Positions 15,722 through 31,870 of a DNA stretch of 64,000 bases are shown piece after piece; the stretch's first letter is position 1, and the number at the start of each line of letters is the position of its first letter. The position numbers and the translations under genes are program-made. The stretch lies in the NCBI GenBank assembly GCA_963853835.1, contig OY970830.1:44767966-44831965 (forward strand), written 5' to 3'. Origin of the DNA: Calendula officinalis (taxonomy: Eukaryota; Streptophyta; Magnoliopsida; Asterales; Asteraceae). The notes beneath the pieces were generated by a model. That model was not told the DNA's origin. It saw nothing but the letters and a program-made list of their open reading frames with translations, and searched no databases.

Positions 15722-18299
15722 CATTATAACTACTAGCATGACCAATAGCCTATACATATCCATTTTACAAGTAATAGGTGTCCATAACCCATAACCATGG
15801 CCCTTGAACCATTATAACCACTAGATGTGCATAACTCATACCGCTGGCCCTTGAACCATTATAACTACTAGCCATGACCAATAGCCTATAGATATCCATT
15901 TTACAAGTAATAGGTGTCCATGACCCATAACCATGGTCCTTGAACCATTATAACCACTAGATGTCCATAAATGATACTGACGGTCCTTGAACCATTATAA
16001 CTACTAGTCATGTCCAATAGCTTACAGATATCCATTTTACAAGTAATAGGTGTCCATAACCCATAACCAAGGCCATTGAACCATTATAACCACTACATGT
16101 CCATAAGTCATATCGATGGCCCTTGAACCATTATAACTACTAGCCATGACCAATAGCCTATAGATATCCATTTTACAAGTAATAGGTGTCCATGACCCAT
16201 AACCATGGTCCTTGAACCATTATAACCACTAGATGTCCATAACTGATAATGATGGCCTTTGAACCATTATAACTACTAGCCATGACCAATAGCCTCTAGA
16301 TATCCATTTTACAAGTAATAGGTGTCCATAACCCATAACCATGGTCCTTGAACCATTATAACCACTAGATGTCCATAAATGATACTGACGGTCCTTGAAC
16401 CATTATAACTACTAGCCATGTCCAATAGCTTACATATATCCATTTTACAAGTAATAGGTGTCCATAACCCATAACCATGGTTCATGAACCATTATAACCA
16501 CTAGATGTCCATAACTGATACTGATGGCCTTTGAACAATTATAACTACTAGCCATGACCAATAGCCTTTAGATATCCATTTTACAAGTAATAGGTGTCCA
16601 TAACCCATAACCATGGCCCTTGAACCATTATAACCACTAGATGTACATAACTCATACCGCTGGCCCTTGAACCATTATAACCACTAGCCATGAGCAATAG
16701 CCTATAGATATGCATTTTACAACTAATAGGTGTCCATAACCCATAACCAATGCCATTGAACCATTATAACCACTACATGTCCATAACTCATATCGATGGT
16801 CCTTGAAGCATTATAACTACTAGCTATGACCAATAGCCTATAGATATCCATTTTACAAGTAATAGGTGTCCATAACCCATAACCATGGCCCTTGAACTAT
16901 TATAACCACTAGATGTCCATAACTCATACCGATGTCCCTTGAACCATTTTAACTACTAGCATGACCAATAGCCTATAGATATGCATTTTACAAGTAATAG
17001 GTGTCCAAAACCCATAACCAAGGCCATTGAACCATTATAACCACTACATGTCCATTACTCATATCGATGGCCCTTGAACCATTATAACTACTAGCCATGA
17101 CCAATAGCCTAGACATATCGATTTTACAAGTAATAGGTGTCCATAACCCATAATCATTGCCCTTGAACTATTATAACCGATAGATGTCCATAACTCATAG
17201 CGATGGCCCTTGAAACATTATAACTACTAGCATGACCAATAGCCTATAGATATGCATTTTACAAGTAATAGGTGTCCATAACCCATAACCAAGGCCATTG
17301 AACCATTATAACCACTACATGTCCATAACTCATATCGATGGCCCTAGAACCATTATAACTACTAGCCATGACCAACTGCCTACACATATCCATTTTACAA
17401 GTAATAGGTGTCCATAACCCATAACCATGGCCCTTGAGTCATTATAGCCACTAGATGTCCATAACTCATACCGATGGCCCTTGAACCATTATAACTACTA
17501 GCATGACCAATAGCCTATACATATCCATTCTACAAGTAATAGGTGTCCATAACCCATAACCATGGCCCTTGAACCATTATAACCACTAGATGTGCATAAC
17601 TCATACCGCTGGCCCTTGAACCATTATAACTACTAGCCATGACCAATAGCATATAGATATCCATTTTACAAGTAATAGGTGTCCATAACCCATAACCATG
17701 GCCCTTGAACTATTATAACCACTAGATGTCCATAACTCATACCGATGGCCCTTGAACCATTTTAACTACTACCATGACCAATAGCCTATAGATATGCATT
17801 TTACAAGTAATAGGTGTCCAAAACCCATAACCAAGGCCATTGAACCATTATAACCACTACATGTCCATTACTCATATCGATGGCCCTTGAACCATTATAA
17901 CTACTAGCCATGACCAATAGCCTAGACATATCGATTTTAAAAGTAATAGGTGTCCATAACCCATAATCATTGCCCTTGAACTATTATAACCGATAGATGT
18001 CCATAACTCATAGCGATGGCCCTTGAACCATTATAACTACTAGCATGACCAATAGCGTATAGATATGCATTTTACAAGTAATAGGTGTCCATAACCCATA
18101 ACCAAGGCCATTGAACCATTATAACCACTACATGTCCATAACTCATATCGATGGCCCTAGAACCATTATAACTGCTAGCCATGACCAACTGCCTACACAT
18201 ATCCATTTTACAAGTAATAGGTGTCCATAACCCATAACCATGGCCCTTGAATCATTATAGCCACTAGATGTCCATAACTCATACCGATGGCCCTTGAAC
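15722..18299 (+). repeat. 2578-bp higher-order unit (about 19 monomers), copy 1
   Basis: The unit starts at the monomer variant with CCTATACATATCCATTTTAC and repeats directly as 18300-20877. Landmark GAGCAATAGCC lies at 16692 and 19270, exactly 2578 bp apart. The two copies look almost identical by eye, which suggests recent duplication. Confidence 0.75.
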
Positions 18300-20877
18300 C
18301 ATTATAACTACTAGCATGACCAATAGCCTATACATATCCATTTTACAAGTAATAGGTGTCCATAACCCATAACCATGGCCCTTGAACCATTATAACCACT
18401 AGATGTGCATAACTCATACCGCTGGCCCTTGAACCATTATAACTACTAGCCATGACCAATAGCCTATAGATATCCATTTTACAAGTAATAGGTGTCCATG
18501 ACCCATAACCATGGTCCTTGAACCATTATAACCACTAGATGTCCATAAATGATACTGACGGTCCTTGAACCATTATAACTACTAGTCATGTCCAATAGCT
18601 TACAGATATCCATTTTACAAGTAATAGGTGTCCATAACCCATAACCAAGGCCATTGAACCATTATAACCACTACATGTCCATAAGTCATATCGATGGCCC
18701 TTGAACCATTATAACTACTAGCCATGACCAATAGCCTATAGATATCCATTTTACAAGTAATAGGTGTCCATGACCCATAACCATGGTCCTTGAACCATTA
18801 TAACCACTAGATGTCCATAACTGATAATGATGGCCTTTGAACCATTATAACTACTAGCCATGACCAATAGCCTCTAGATATCCATTTTACAAGTAATAGG
18901 TGTCCATAACCCATAACCATGGTCCTTGAACCATTATAACCACTAGATGTCCATAAATGATACTGACGGTCCTTGAACCATTATAACTACTAGCCATGTC
19001 CAATAGCTTACATATATCCATTTTACAAGTAATAGGTGTCCATAACCCATAACCATGGTTCATGAACCATTATAACCACTAGATGTCCATAACTGATACT
19101 GATGGCCTTTGAACAATTATAACTACTAGCCATGACCAATAGCCTTTAGATATCCATTTTACAAGTAATAGGTGTCCATAACCCATAACCATGGCCCTTG
19201 AACCATTATAACCACTAGATGTACATAACTCATACCGCTGGCCCTTGAACCATTATAACCACTAGCCATGAGCAATAGCCTATAGATATGCATTTTACAA
19301 CTAATAGGTGTCCATAACCCATAACCAATGCCATTGAACCATTATAACCACTACATGTCCATAACTCATATCGATGGTCCTTGAACCATTATAACTACTA
19401 GCTATGACCAATAGCCTATAGATATCCATTTTACAAGTAATAAGTGTCCATAACCCATAACCATGGACCTTGAACTATTATAACCACTAGATGTCCATAA
19501 CTCATACCGATGTCCCTTGAACCATTTTAACTACTAGCATGACCAATAGCCTATAGATATGCATTTTACAAGTAATAGGTGTCCAAAACCCATAACCAAG
19601 GCCATTGAACCATTATAACCACTACATGTCCATTACTCATATCGATGGCCCTTGAACCATTATAACTACTAGCCATGACCAATAGCCTAGACATATCGAT
19701 TTTACAAGTAATAGGTGTCCATAACCCATAATCATTGCCCTTGAACTATTATAACCGATAGATGTCCATAACTCATAGCGATGGCCCTTGAAACATTATA
19801 ACTACTAGCATGACCAATAGCCTATAGATATGCATTTTACAAGTAATAGGTGTCCATAACCCATAACCAAGGCCATTGAACCATTATAACCACTACATGT
19901 CCATAACTCATATCGATGGCCCTAGAACCATTATAACTACTAGCCATGACCAACTGCCTACACATATCCATTTTACAAGTAATAGGTGTCCATAACCCAT
20001 AACCATGGCCCTTGAGTCATTATAGCCACTAGATGTCCATAACTCATACCGATGGCCCTTGAACCATTATAACTACTAGCATGACCAATAGCCTATACAT
20101 ATCCATTCTACAAGTAATAGGTGTCCATAACCCATAACCATGGCCCCTGAACCATTATAACCACTAGATGTGCATAACTCATACCGCTGGCCCTTGAACC
20201 ATTATAACTACTAGCCATGACCAATAGCATATAGATATCCATTTTACAAGTAATAGGTGTCCATAACCCATAACCATGGCCCTTGAACTATTATAACCAC
20301 TAGATGTCCATAACTCATACCGATGGCCCTTGAACCATTTTAACTACTAGCATGACCAATAGCCTATAGATATGCATTTTACAAGTAATAGGTGTCCAAG
20401 ACCCATAACCAAGGCCATTGAACCATTATAACCACTACATGTCCATTACTCATATCGATGGCCCTTGAACCATTATAACTACTAGCCATGACCAATAGCC
20501 TAGACATATCGATTTTAAAAGTAATAGGTGTCCATAACCCATAATCATTGCCCTTGAACTATTATAACCGATAGATGTCCATAACTCATAGCGATGGCCC
20601 TTGAACCATTATAACTACTAGCATGACCAATAGCGTATAGATATGCATTTTACAAGTAATAGGTGTCCATAACCCATAACCAAGGCCATTGAACCATTAT
20701 AACCACTACATGTCCATAACTCATATCGATGGCCCTAGAACCATTATAACTGCTAGCCATGACCAACTGCCTACACATATCCATTTTACAAGTAATAGGT
20801 GTCCATAATCCATAACCATGGCCCTTGAATCATTATAGCCACTAGATGTCCATAACTCATACCGATGGCCCTTGAAC
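18300..20877 (+). repeat. 2578-bp higher-order unit, copy 2
   Basis: This is the direct tandem copy of 15722-18299. A few private substitutions are visible, such as ATGGACCTTGAAC near 19463, ATGGCCCCTGAACC near 20143 and GTGTCCAAGACCC near 20393. The last two recur in the next units, so they track how the array grew. Confidence 0.75.
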
Positions 20878-23456
20878 CATTATAACTACTAGCATGACCA
20901 ATAGCCTATACATATCCATTTTACAAGTAATAGGTGTCCATAACCCATAACCATGGCCCTTGAACCATTATAACCACTAGATGTGCATAACTCATACCGC
21001 TGGCCCTTGAACCATTATAACTACTAGCCATGACCAATAGCATATAGATATCCATTTTACAAGTAATAGGTGTCCATAACCCATAACCAAGGCCATTGAA
21101 CCATTATAACCACTACATGTCCATAAGTCATATCGATGGCCCTAGAACCATTATAACTACTAGCCATGACCAACTGCCTACACATATCCATTTTACAAGT
21201 AATAGGTGTCCATAACCCATAACCATGGCCCTTGAGTCATTATAGCCACTAGATGTCCATAACTCATACCGATGGCCCTTGAACCATTATAACTACTAGC
21301 ATGACCAATAGCCTATACATATCCATTCTACAAGTAATAGGTGTCCATAACCCATAACCATGGCCCTTGAATCATTATAGCCACTAGATGTCCATAACTC
21401 ATACCGATGGCCCTTGAACCATTATAACTACTAGCATGACCAATAGCCTATACATATCCATTTTACAAGTAATAGGTGTCCATAACCCATAACCATGGCC
21501 CTTGAACCATTATAACCACTAGATGTGCATAACTCATACCGCTGGCCCTTGAACCATTATAACTACTAGCCATGACCAATAGCATATAGATATCCATTTT
21601 ACAAGTAATAGGTGTCCATAACCCATAACCAAGGCCATTGAACCATTATAACCACTACATGTCCATAAGTCATATCGATGGCCCTTGAACCATTATAACT
21701 ACTAGCCATGACCAATAGCCTATAGATATCCATTTTACAAGTAATAGGTGTCCATGACCCATAACCATGGTCCTTGAACCATTATAACCACTAGATGTCC
21801 CTAACTGATAATGATGGCCTTTGAACCATTATAACTACTAGCCATGACCAATAGCCTCTAGATATCCATTTTACAAGTAATAGGTGTCCATAACCCATAA
21901 CCATGGTCCTTGAACCATTATAACCACTAGATGTCCATAAATGATACTGACTGTCCTTGAACCATTATAACTACTAGCCATGTCCAATAGCTTACAGATA
22001 TCCATTTTACAAGTAATAGGTGTCCATAACCCATAACCAAGGCCATTGAACCATTATAACCACTACATGTCCATAAGTCATATCGATGGCCCTTGAACCA
22101 TTATAACTACTAGCCATGACCAATAGCCTATAGATATCCATTTTACAAGTAATAGGTGTCCATGACCCATAACCATGGTCCTTGAACCATTATAACCACT
22201 AGATGTCCATAACTGATAATGATGGCCTTTGAACCATTATAACTACTAGCCATGACCAATAGCCTCTAGATATCCATTTTACAAGTAATAGGTGTCCATA
22301 ACCCATAACCATGGTCCTTGAACCATTATAACCACTAGATGTCCATAAATGATACTGACGGTCCTTGAACCATTATAACTACTAGCCATGTCCAATAGCT
22401 TACAGATATCCATTTTACAAGTAATAGGTGTCCATAACCCATAACCATGGTTCATGAACCATTATAACCACTAGATGTCCATAACTGATACTGATGGCCT
22501 TTGAACAATTATAACTACTAGCCATGACCAATAGCCTTTAGATAACCATTTTACAAGTAATAGGTGTCCATAACCCATAACCATGGCCCTTGAACCATTA
22601 TAACCACTAGATGTACATAACTCATACCGCAGGCCCTTGAACCATTATAACTACTAGCCATGAGCAATAGCCTATAGATATGCATTTTACAACTAATAGG
22701 TGTCCATAACCCATAACCAATGCCATTGAACCATTATAACCACTACATGTCCATAACTCATATCGATGGTCCTTGAACCATTATAACTACTAGCTATGAC
22801 CAATAGCCTATAGATATCCATTTTACAAGTAATAGGTGTCCATAACCCATAACCATGGCCCTTGAACTATTATAACCACTAGATGTCCATAACTCATACC
22901 GATGTCCCTTGAACCATTTTAACTACTAGCATGACCAATAGCCTATAGATATGCATTTTACAAGTAATAGGTGTCCAAGACCCATAACCAAGGCCATTGA
23001 ACCATTATAACCACTACATGTCCATTACTCATATCGATGGCCCTTGAACCATTATAACTACTAGCCATGACCAATAGCCTAGACATATCGATTTTAAAAG
23101 TAATAGGTGTCCATAACCCATAATCATTGCCCTTGAACTATTATAACCGATAGATGTCCATAACTCATAGCGATGGCCCTTGAACCATTATAACTACTAG
23201 CATGACCAATAGCGTATAGATATGCATTTTACAAGTAATAGGTGTCCATAACCCATAACCAAGGCCATTGAACCATTATAACCACTACATGTCCATAACT
23301 CATATCGATGGCCCTAGAACCATTATAACTGCTAGCCATGACCAACTGCCTACACATATCCATTTTACAAGTAATAGGTGTCCATAATCCATAACCATGG
23401 CCCTTGAATCATTATAGCCACTAGATGTCCATAACTCATACCGATGGCCCTTGAAC
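20878..23456 (+). repeat. 2579-bp higher-order unit with internal 4-monomer duplication
   Basis: Starting at the same variant as the preceding units, this block carries an extra internal step: monomers at 20878-21140 recur at 21420-21682, a 542-bp (four-monomer) shift. The next two higher-order units inherit the arrangement (23457/23999 and 26442/26984). Confidence 0.65.
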
Positions 23457-26441
23457 CATTATAACTACTAGCATGACCAATAGCCTATACATATCCATTT
23501 TACAAGTAATAGGTGTCCATAACCCATAACCATGGCCCTTGAACCATTATAACCACTAGATGTGCATAACTCATACCGCTGGCCCTTGAACCATTATAAC
23601 TACTAGCCATGACCAATAGCATATAGATATCCATTTTACAAGTAATAGGTGTCCATAACCCATAACCAAGGCCATTGAACCATTATAACCACTACATGTC
23701 CATAAGTCATATCGATGGCCCTAGAACCATTATAACTACTAGCCATGACCAACTGCCTACACATATCCATTTTACAAGTAATAGGTGTCCATAACCCATA
23801 ACCATGGCCCTTGAGTCATTATAGCCACTAGATGTCCATAACTCATACCGATGGCCCTTGAACCATTATAACTACTAGCATGACCAATAGCCTATACATA
23901 TCCATTCTACAAGTAATAGGTGTCCATAACCCATAACCATGGCCCTTGAATCATTATAGCCACTAGATGTCCATAACTCATACCGATGGCCCTTGAACCA
24001 TTATAACTACTAGCATGACCAATAGCCTATACATATCCATTTTACAAGTAATAGGTGTCCATAACCCATAACCATGGCCCTTGAACCATTATAACCACTA
24101 GATGTGCATAACTCATACCGCTGGCCCTTGAACCATTATAACTACTAGCCATGACCAATAGCATATAGATATCCATTTTACAAGTAATAGGTGTCCATAA
24201 CCCATAACCAAGGCCATTGAACCATTATAACCACTACATGTCCATAAGTCATATCGATGGCCCTTGAACCATTATAACTACTAGCCATGACCAATAGCCT
24301 ATAGATATCCATTTTACAAGTAATAGGTGTCCATGACCCATAACCATGGTCCTTGAACCATTATAACCACTAGATGTCCCTAACTGATAATGATGGCCTT
24401 TGAACCATTATAACTACTAGCCATGACCAATAGCCTCTAGATATCCATTTTACAAGTAATAGGTGTCCATAACCCATAACCATGGTCCTTGAACCATTAT
24501 AACCACTAGATGTCCATAAATGATACTGACTGTCCTTGAACCATTATAACTACTAGCCATGTCCAATAGCTTACAGATATCCATTTTACAAGTAATAGGT
24601 GTCCATAACCCATAACCAAGGCCATTGAACCATTATAACCACTACATGTCCATAAGTCATATCGATGGCCCTTGAACCATTATAACTACTAGCCATGACC
24701 AATAGCCTATAGATATCCATTTTACAAGTAATAGGTGTCCATGACCCATAACCATGGTCCTTGAACCATTATAACCACTAGATGTCCATAACTGATAATG
24801 ATGGCCTTTGAACCATTATAACTACTAGCCATGACCAATAGCCTCTAGATATCCATTTTACAAGTAATAGGTGTCCATAACCCATAACCATGGTCCTTGA
24901 ACCATTATAACCACTAGATGTCCATAAATGATACTGACGGTCCTTGAACCATTATAACTACTAGCCATGTCCAATAGCTTACAGATATCCATTTTACAAG
25001 TAATAGGTGTCCATAACCCATAACCATGGTTCATGAACCATTATAACCACTAGATGTCCATAACTGATACTGATGGCCTTTGAACAATTATAACTACTAG
25101 CCATGACCAATAGCCTTTAGATAACCATTTTACAAGTAATAGGTGTCCATAACCCATAACCATGGCCCTTGAACCATTATAACCACTAGATGTACATAAC
25201 TCATACCGCTGGCCCTTGAACCATTATAACTACTAGCCATGAGCAATAGCCTATAGATATGCATTTTACAACTAATAGGTGTCCATAACCCATAACCAAT
25301 GCCATTGAACCATTATAACCACTACATGTCCATAACTCATATCGATGGTCCTTGAACCATTATAACTACTAGCTATGACCAATAGCCTATAGATATCCAT
25401 TTTACAAGTAATAGGTGTCCATAACCCATAACCATGGCCCTTGAACTATTATAACCACTAGATGTCCATAACTCATACCGATGTCCCTTGAACCATTTTA
25501 ACTACTAGCATGACCAATAGCCTATAGATATGCATTTTACAAGTAATAGGTGTCCAAAACCCATAACCAAGGCCATTGAACCATTATAACCACTACATGT
25601 TCATTACTCATACCGATGGCCCTTGAACCATTATAACTACTAGCATGACCAATAGCCTATACATATCCATTCTACAAGTAATAGGTGTCCATAACCCATA
25701 ACCATGGCCCCTGAACCATTATAACCACTAGATGTGCATAACTCATACCGCTGGCCCTTGAACCATTATAACTACTAGCCATGACCAATAGCATATAGAT
25801 ATCCATTTTACAAGTAATAGGTGTCCATAACCCATAACCATGGCCCTTGAACTATTATAACCACTAGATGTCCATAACTCATACCGATGGCCCTTGAACC
25901 ATTTTAACTACTAGCATGACCAATAGCCTATAGATATGCATTTTACAAGTAATAGGTGTCCAAGACCCATAACCAAGGCCATTGAACCATTATAACCACT
26001 ACATGTCCATTACTCATATCGATGGCCCTTGAACCATTATAACTACTAGCCATGACCAATAGCCTAGACATATCGATTTTAAAAGTAATAGGTGTCCATA
26101 ACCCATAATCATTGCCCTTGAACTATTATAACCGATAGATGTCCATAACTCATAGCGATGGCCCTTGAACCATTATAACTACTAGCATGACCAATAGCGT
26201 ATAGATATGCATTTTACAAGTAATAGGTGTCCATAACCCATAACCAAGGCCATTGAACCATTATAACCACTACATGTCCATAACTCATATCGATGGCCCT
26301 AGAACCATTATAACTGCTAGCCATGACCAACTGCCTACACATATCCATTTTACAAGTAATAGGTGTCCATAATCCATAACCATGGCCCTTGAATCATTAT
26401 AGCCACTAGATGTCCATAACTCATACCGATGGCCCTTGAAC
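23457..26441 (+). repeat. 2985-bp higher-order unit (about 22 monomers)
   Basis: The same monomer order as the preceding unit is followed until a chimeric monomer near 25599. There the variant CATGTTCATTACTCATA runs into CCGATGGCCC, instead of TCGATGGCCC as near 28583. Relative to the next unit, this is a loss of about 407 bp, or three monomers, and reads as an unequal-exchange junction. Confidence 0.65.
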
Positions 26442-29400
26442 CATTATAACTACTAGCATGACCAATAGCCTATACATATCCATTTTACAAGTAATAGGTG
26501 TCCATAACCCATAACCATGGCCCTTGAACCATTATAACCACTAGATGTGCATAACTCATACCGCTGGCCCTTGAACCATTATAACTACTAGCCATGACCA
26601 ATAGCATATAGATATCCATTTTACAAGTAATAGGTGTCCATAACCCATAACCAAGGCCATTGAACCATTATAACCACTACATGTCCATAAGTCATATCGA
26701 TGGCCCTAGAACCATTATAACTACTAGCCATGACCAACTGCCTACACATATCCATTTTACAAGTAATAGGTGTCCATAACCCATAACCATGGCCCTTGAG
26801 TCATTATAGCCACTAGATGTCCATAACTCATACCGATGGCCCTTGAACCATTATAACTACTAGCATGACCAATAGCCTATACATATCCATTCTACAAGTA
26901 ATAGGTGTCCATAACCCATAACCATGGCCCTTGAATCATTATAGCCACTAGATGTCCATAACTCATACCGATGGCCCTTGAACCATTATAACTACTAGCA
27001 TGACCAATAGCCTATACATATCCATTTTACAAGTAATAGGTGTCCATAACCCATAACCATGGCCCTTGAACCATTATAACCACTAGATGTGCATAACTCA
27101 TACCGCTGGCCCTTGAACCATTATAACTACTAGCCATGACCAATAGCATATAGATATCCATTTTACAAGTAATAGGTGTCCATAACCCATAACCAAGGCC
27201 ATTGAACCATTATAACCACTACATGTCCATAAGTCATATCGATGGCCCTTGAACCATTATAACTACTAGCCATGACCAATAGCCTATAGATATCCATTTT
27301 ACAAGTAATAGGTGTCCATGACCCATAACCATGGTCCTTGAACCATTATAACCACTAGATGTCCCTAACTGATAATGATGGCCTTTGAACCATTATAACT
27401 ACTAGCCATGACCAATAGCCTCTAGATATCCATTTTACAAGTAATAGGTGTCCATAACCCATAACCATGGTCCTTGAACCATTATAACCACTAGATGTCC
27501 ATAAATGATACTGACTGTCCTTGAACCATTATAACTACTAGCCATGTCCAATAGCTTACAGATATCCATTTTACAAGTAATAGGTGTCCATAACCCATAA
27601 CCAAGGCCATTGAACCATTATAACCACTACATGTCCATAAGTCATATCGATGGCCCTTGAACCATTATAACTACTAGCCATGACCAATAGCCTATAGATA
27701 TCCATTTTACAAGTAATAGGTGTCCATGACCCATAACCATGGTCCTTGAACCATTATAACCACTAGATGTCCATAACTGATAATGATGGCCTTTGAACCA
27801 TTATAACTACTAGCCATGACCAATAGCCTCTAGATATCCATTTTACAAGTAATAGGTGTCCATAACCCATAACCATGGTCCTTGAACCATTATAACCACT
27901 AGATGTCCATAAATGATACTGACGGTCCTTGAACCATTATAACTACTAGCCATGTCCAATAGCTTACAGATATCCATTTTACAAGTAATAGGTGTCCATA
28001 ACCCATAACCATGGTTCATGAACCATTATAACCACTAGATGTCCATAACTGATACTGATGGCCTTTGAACAATTATAACTACTAGCCATGACCAATAGCC
28101 TTTAGATAACCATTTTACAAGTAATAGGTGTCCATAACCCATAACCATGGCCCTTGAACCATTATAACCACTAGATGTACATAACTCATACCGCTGGCCC
28201 TTGAACCATTATAACTACTAGCCATGAGCAATAGCCTATAGATATGCATTTTACAACTAATAGGTGTCCATAACCCATAACCAATGCCATTGAACCATTA
28301 TAACCACTACATGTCCATAACTCATATCGATGGTCCTTGAACCATTATAACTACTAGCTATGACCAATAGCCTATAGATATCCATTTTACAAGTAATAGG
28401 TGTCCATAACCCATAACCATGGCCCTTGAACTATTATAACCACTAGATGTCCATAACTCATACCGATGTCCCTTGAACCATTTTAACTACTAGCATGACC
28501 AATAGCCTATAGATATGCATTTTACAAGTAATAGGTGTCCAAAACCCATAACCAAGGCCATTGAACCATTATAACCACTACATGTTCATTACTCATATCG
28601 ATGGCCCTTGAACCATTATAACTACTAGCCATGACCAATAGCCTAGACATATCGATTTTACAAGTAATAGGTGTCCATAACCCATAATCATTGCCCTTGA
28701 ACTATTATAACCGATAGACGTCCATAACTCATAGCGATGGCCCTTGAAACATTATAACTACTAGCATGACCAATAGCCTATAGATATGCATTTTACAAGT
28801 AATAGGTGTCCATAACCCATAACCAAGGCCATTGAACCATTATAACCACTACATGTCCATAACTCATATCGATGGCCCTAGAACCATTATAACTACTAGC
28901 CATGACCAACTGCCTACACATATCCATTTTACAAGTAATAGGTGTCCATAACCCATAACCATGGCCCTTGAGTCATTATAGCCACTAGATGTCCATAACT
29001 CATACCGATGGCCCTTGAACCATTATAACTACTAGCATGACCAATAGCCTATACATATCCATTCTACAAGTAATAGGTGTCCATAACCCATAACCATGGC
29101 CCTTGAACCATTATAACCACTAGATGTGCATAACTCATACCGCTGGCCCTTGAACCATTATAACTACTAGCCATGACCAATAGCATATAGATATCCATTT
29201 TACAAGTAATAGGTGTCCATAACCCATAACCATGGCCCTTGAACTATTATAACCACTAGATGTCCATAACTCATACCGATGGCCCTTGAACCATTTTAAC
29301 TACTAGCATGACCAATAGCCTATAGATATGCATTTTACAAGTAATAGGTGTCCAAAACCCATAACCAAGGCCATTGAACCATTATAACCACTACATGTCC

Positions 29401-29833
29401 ATTACTCATATCGATGGCCCTTGAACCATTATAACTACTAGCCATGACCAATAGCCTATACATATCGATTTTAAAAGTAATAGGTGTCCATAACCCATAA
29501 TCATTGCCCTTGAACTATTATAACCGATAGATGTCCATAACTCATAGCGATGGCCCTTGAACCATTATAACTACTAGCATGACCAATAGCGTATAGATAT
29601 GCATTTTACAAGTAATAGGTGTCCATAACCCATAACCAAGGCCATTGAACCATTATAACCACTACATGTCCATAACTCATATCGATGGCCCTAGAACCAT
29701 TATAACTGCTAGCCATGACCAACTGCCTACACATATCCATTTTACAAGTAATAGGTGTCCATAATCCATAACCATGGCCCTTGAATCATTATAGCCACTA
29801 GATGTCCATAACTCATACCGATGGCCCTTGAAC
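26442..29833 (+). repeat. 3392-bp higher-order unit (about 25 monomers)
   Basis: This copy retains the three monomers missing from the preceding unit. It shares the four-monomer internal duplication (26442/26984) and the variants AGATGTCCCTAACTG and TTTAGATAACC with its neighbours. Confidence 0.65.
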
Positions 29834-31870
29834 CATTATAACTACTAGCATGACCAATAGCCTATACATATCCATTTTACAAGTAATAGGTGTCCATAAC
29901 CCATCACCATGGCCCTTGAACCATTATAACCACTAGATGTGCATTACTCATACCGCTGGCCCTTGAACCATTATAACTACTAGCCATGACCAATAGCATA
30001 TAGATATCCATTTTACAAGTAATAGGTGTCCATAACCCATAACCAAGGCCATTGAACCATTATAACCACTACATGTCCATAAGTCATATCGATGGCCCTT
30101 GAACCATTATAACTACTAGCCATGACCAATAGCCTATAGATATCCATTTTACAAGTAATAGGTGTCCATGACCCATAACCATGGTCCTTGAACCATTATA
30201 ACCACTAGATGTCCATAACTGATAATGATGGCCTTTGAACCATTATAACTACTAGCCATGACCAATAGCCTCTAGATATCCATTTTACAAGTAATAGGTG
30301 TCCATAACCCATAACCATGGTCCTTGAACCATTATAACCACTAGATGTCCATAAATGATACTGACGGTCCTTGAATCATTATAACTACTAGCCATGTCCA
30401 ATAGCTTACAGATATCCATTTTACAAGTAATAGGTGTCCATAACCCATAACCAAGGCCATTGAACCATTATAACCACTACATTTCCATAAGTCATATCGA
30501 TGGCCCTTGAACCATTATAACTACTAGCCATGACCAATAGCCTATAGATATCCATTTTACAAGTAATAGGTGTCCATGACCCATAACCATGGTCCTTGAA
30601 CCATTATAACCACTAGATGTCCATAACTGATAATGATGGCCTTTGAACCATTATAACTACTAGCCATGACCAATAGCCTCTAGATATCCATTTTACAAGT
30701 AATAGGTGTCCATAACCCATAACCATGGTCCTTGAACCATTATAACCACTAGATGTCCATAAATGATACTGACGGTCCTTGAACCATTATAACTACTAGC
30801 CATGTCCAATAGCTTACAGATATCCATTTTACAAGTAATAGGTGTCCATAACCCATAACCATGGTTCATGAACCATTATAACCACTAGATGTCCATAACT
30901 GATACTGATGGCCTTTGAACAATTATAACTACTAGCCATGACCAATAGCCTTTAGATAACCATTTTACAAGTAATAGGTGTCCATAACCCATAACCATGG
31001 CCCTTGAACCATTATAACCACTAGATGTACATAACTCATACCGCTGGCCCTTGAACCATTATAACTACTAGCCATGAGCAATAGCCTATAGATATGCATT
31101 TTACAACTAATAGGCGTCCATAACCCATAACCAATGCCATTGAACCATTATTACCACTACATGTCCATAACTCATATCGATGGTCCTTGAACCATTATAA
31201 CTACTAGCTATGACCAATAGCCTATAGATATCCATTTTAAAAGTGATAGGTGTCCATAACCCATAACCATGGCCCTTGAACTATTATAACCACTAGATGT
31301 CCATAACTCATACCGATGGCCCTTGAACCATTTTAACTACTAGCATGACCAATAGCCTATAGATATGCATTTTACAAGTAATAGGTGTCCAAAACCCATA
31401 ACCAAGGCCATTGAACCATTATAACCACTACATGTCCATTACTCATATCGATGGCCCTTGAACCATTATAACTACTAGCCATGACCAATAGCCTATACAT
31501 ATCGATTTTAAAAGTAATAGGTGTCCATAACCCATAATCATTGCCCTTGAACTATTATAACCGATAGATGTCCATAACTCATAGCGATGGCCCTTGAACC
31601 ATTATAACTACTAGCATGACCAATAGCGTATAGATATGCATTTTACAAGTAATAGGTGTCCATAACCCATAACCAAGGCCATTGAACCATTATAACCACT
31701 ACATGTCCATAACTCATATCGATGGCCCTAGAACCATTATAACTGCTAGCCATGACCAACTGCCTACACATATCCATTTTACAAGTAATAGGTGTCCATA
31801 ATCCATAACCATGGCCCTTGAATCATTATAGCCACTAGATGTCCATAACTCATACCGATGGCCCTTGAAC
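29834..31870 (+). repeat. 2037-bp higher-order unit (about 15 monomers)
   Basis: Landmark GAGCAATAGCC at 31076 and 33113 gives the 2037-bp period. Private shared variants with the next unit include CATCACCATGG, ACATTTCCATAAG, TAGGCGTCC and TTTTAAAAGTGATAGG. These show that this unit and 31871-35897 are close relatives. Confidence 0.65.
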
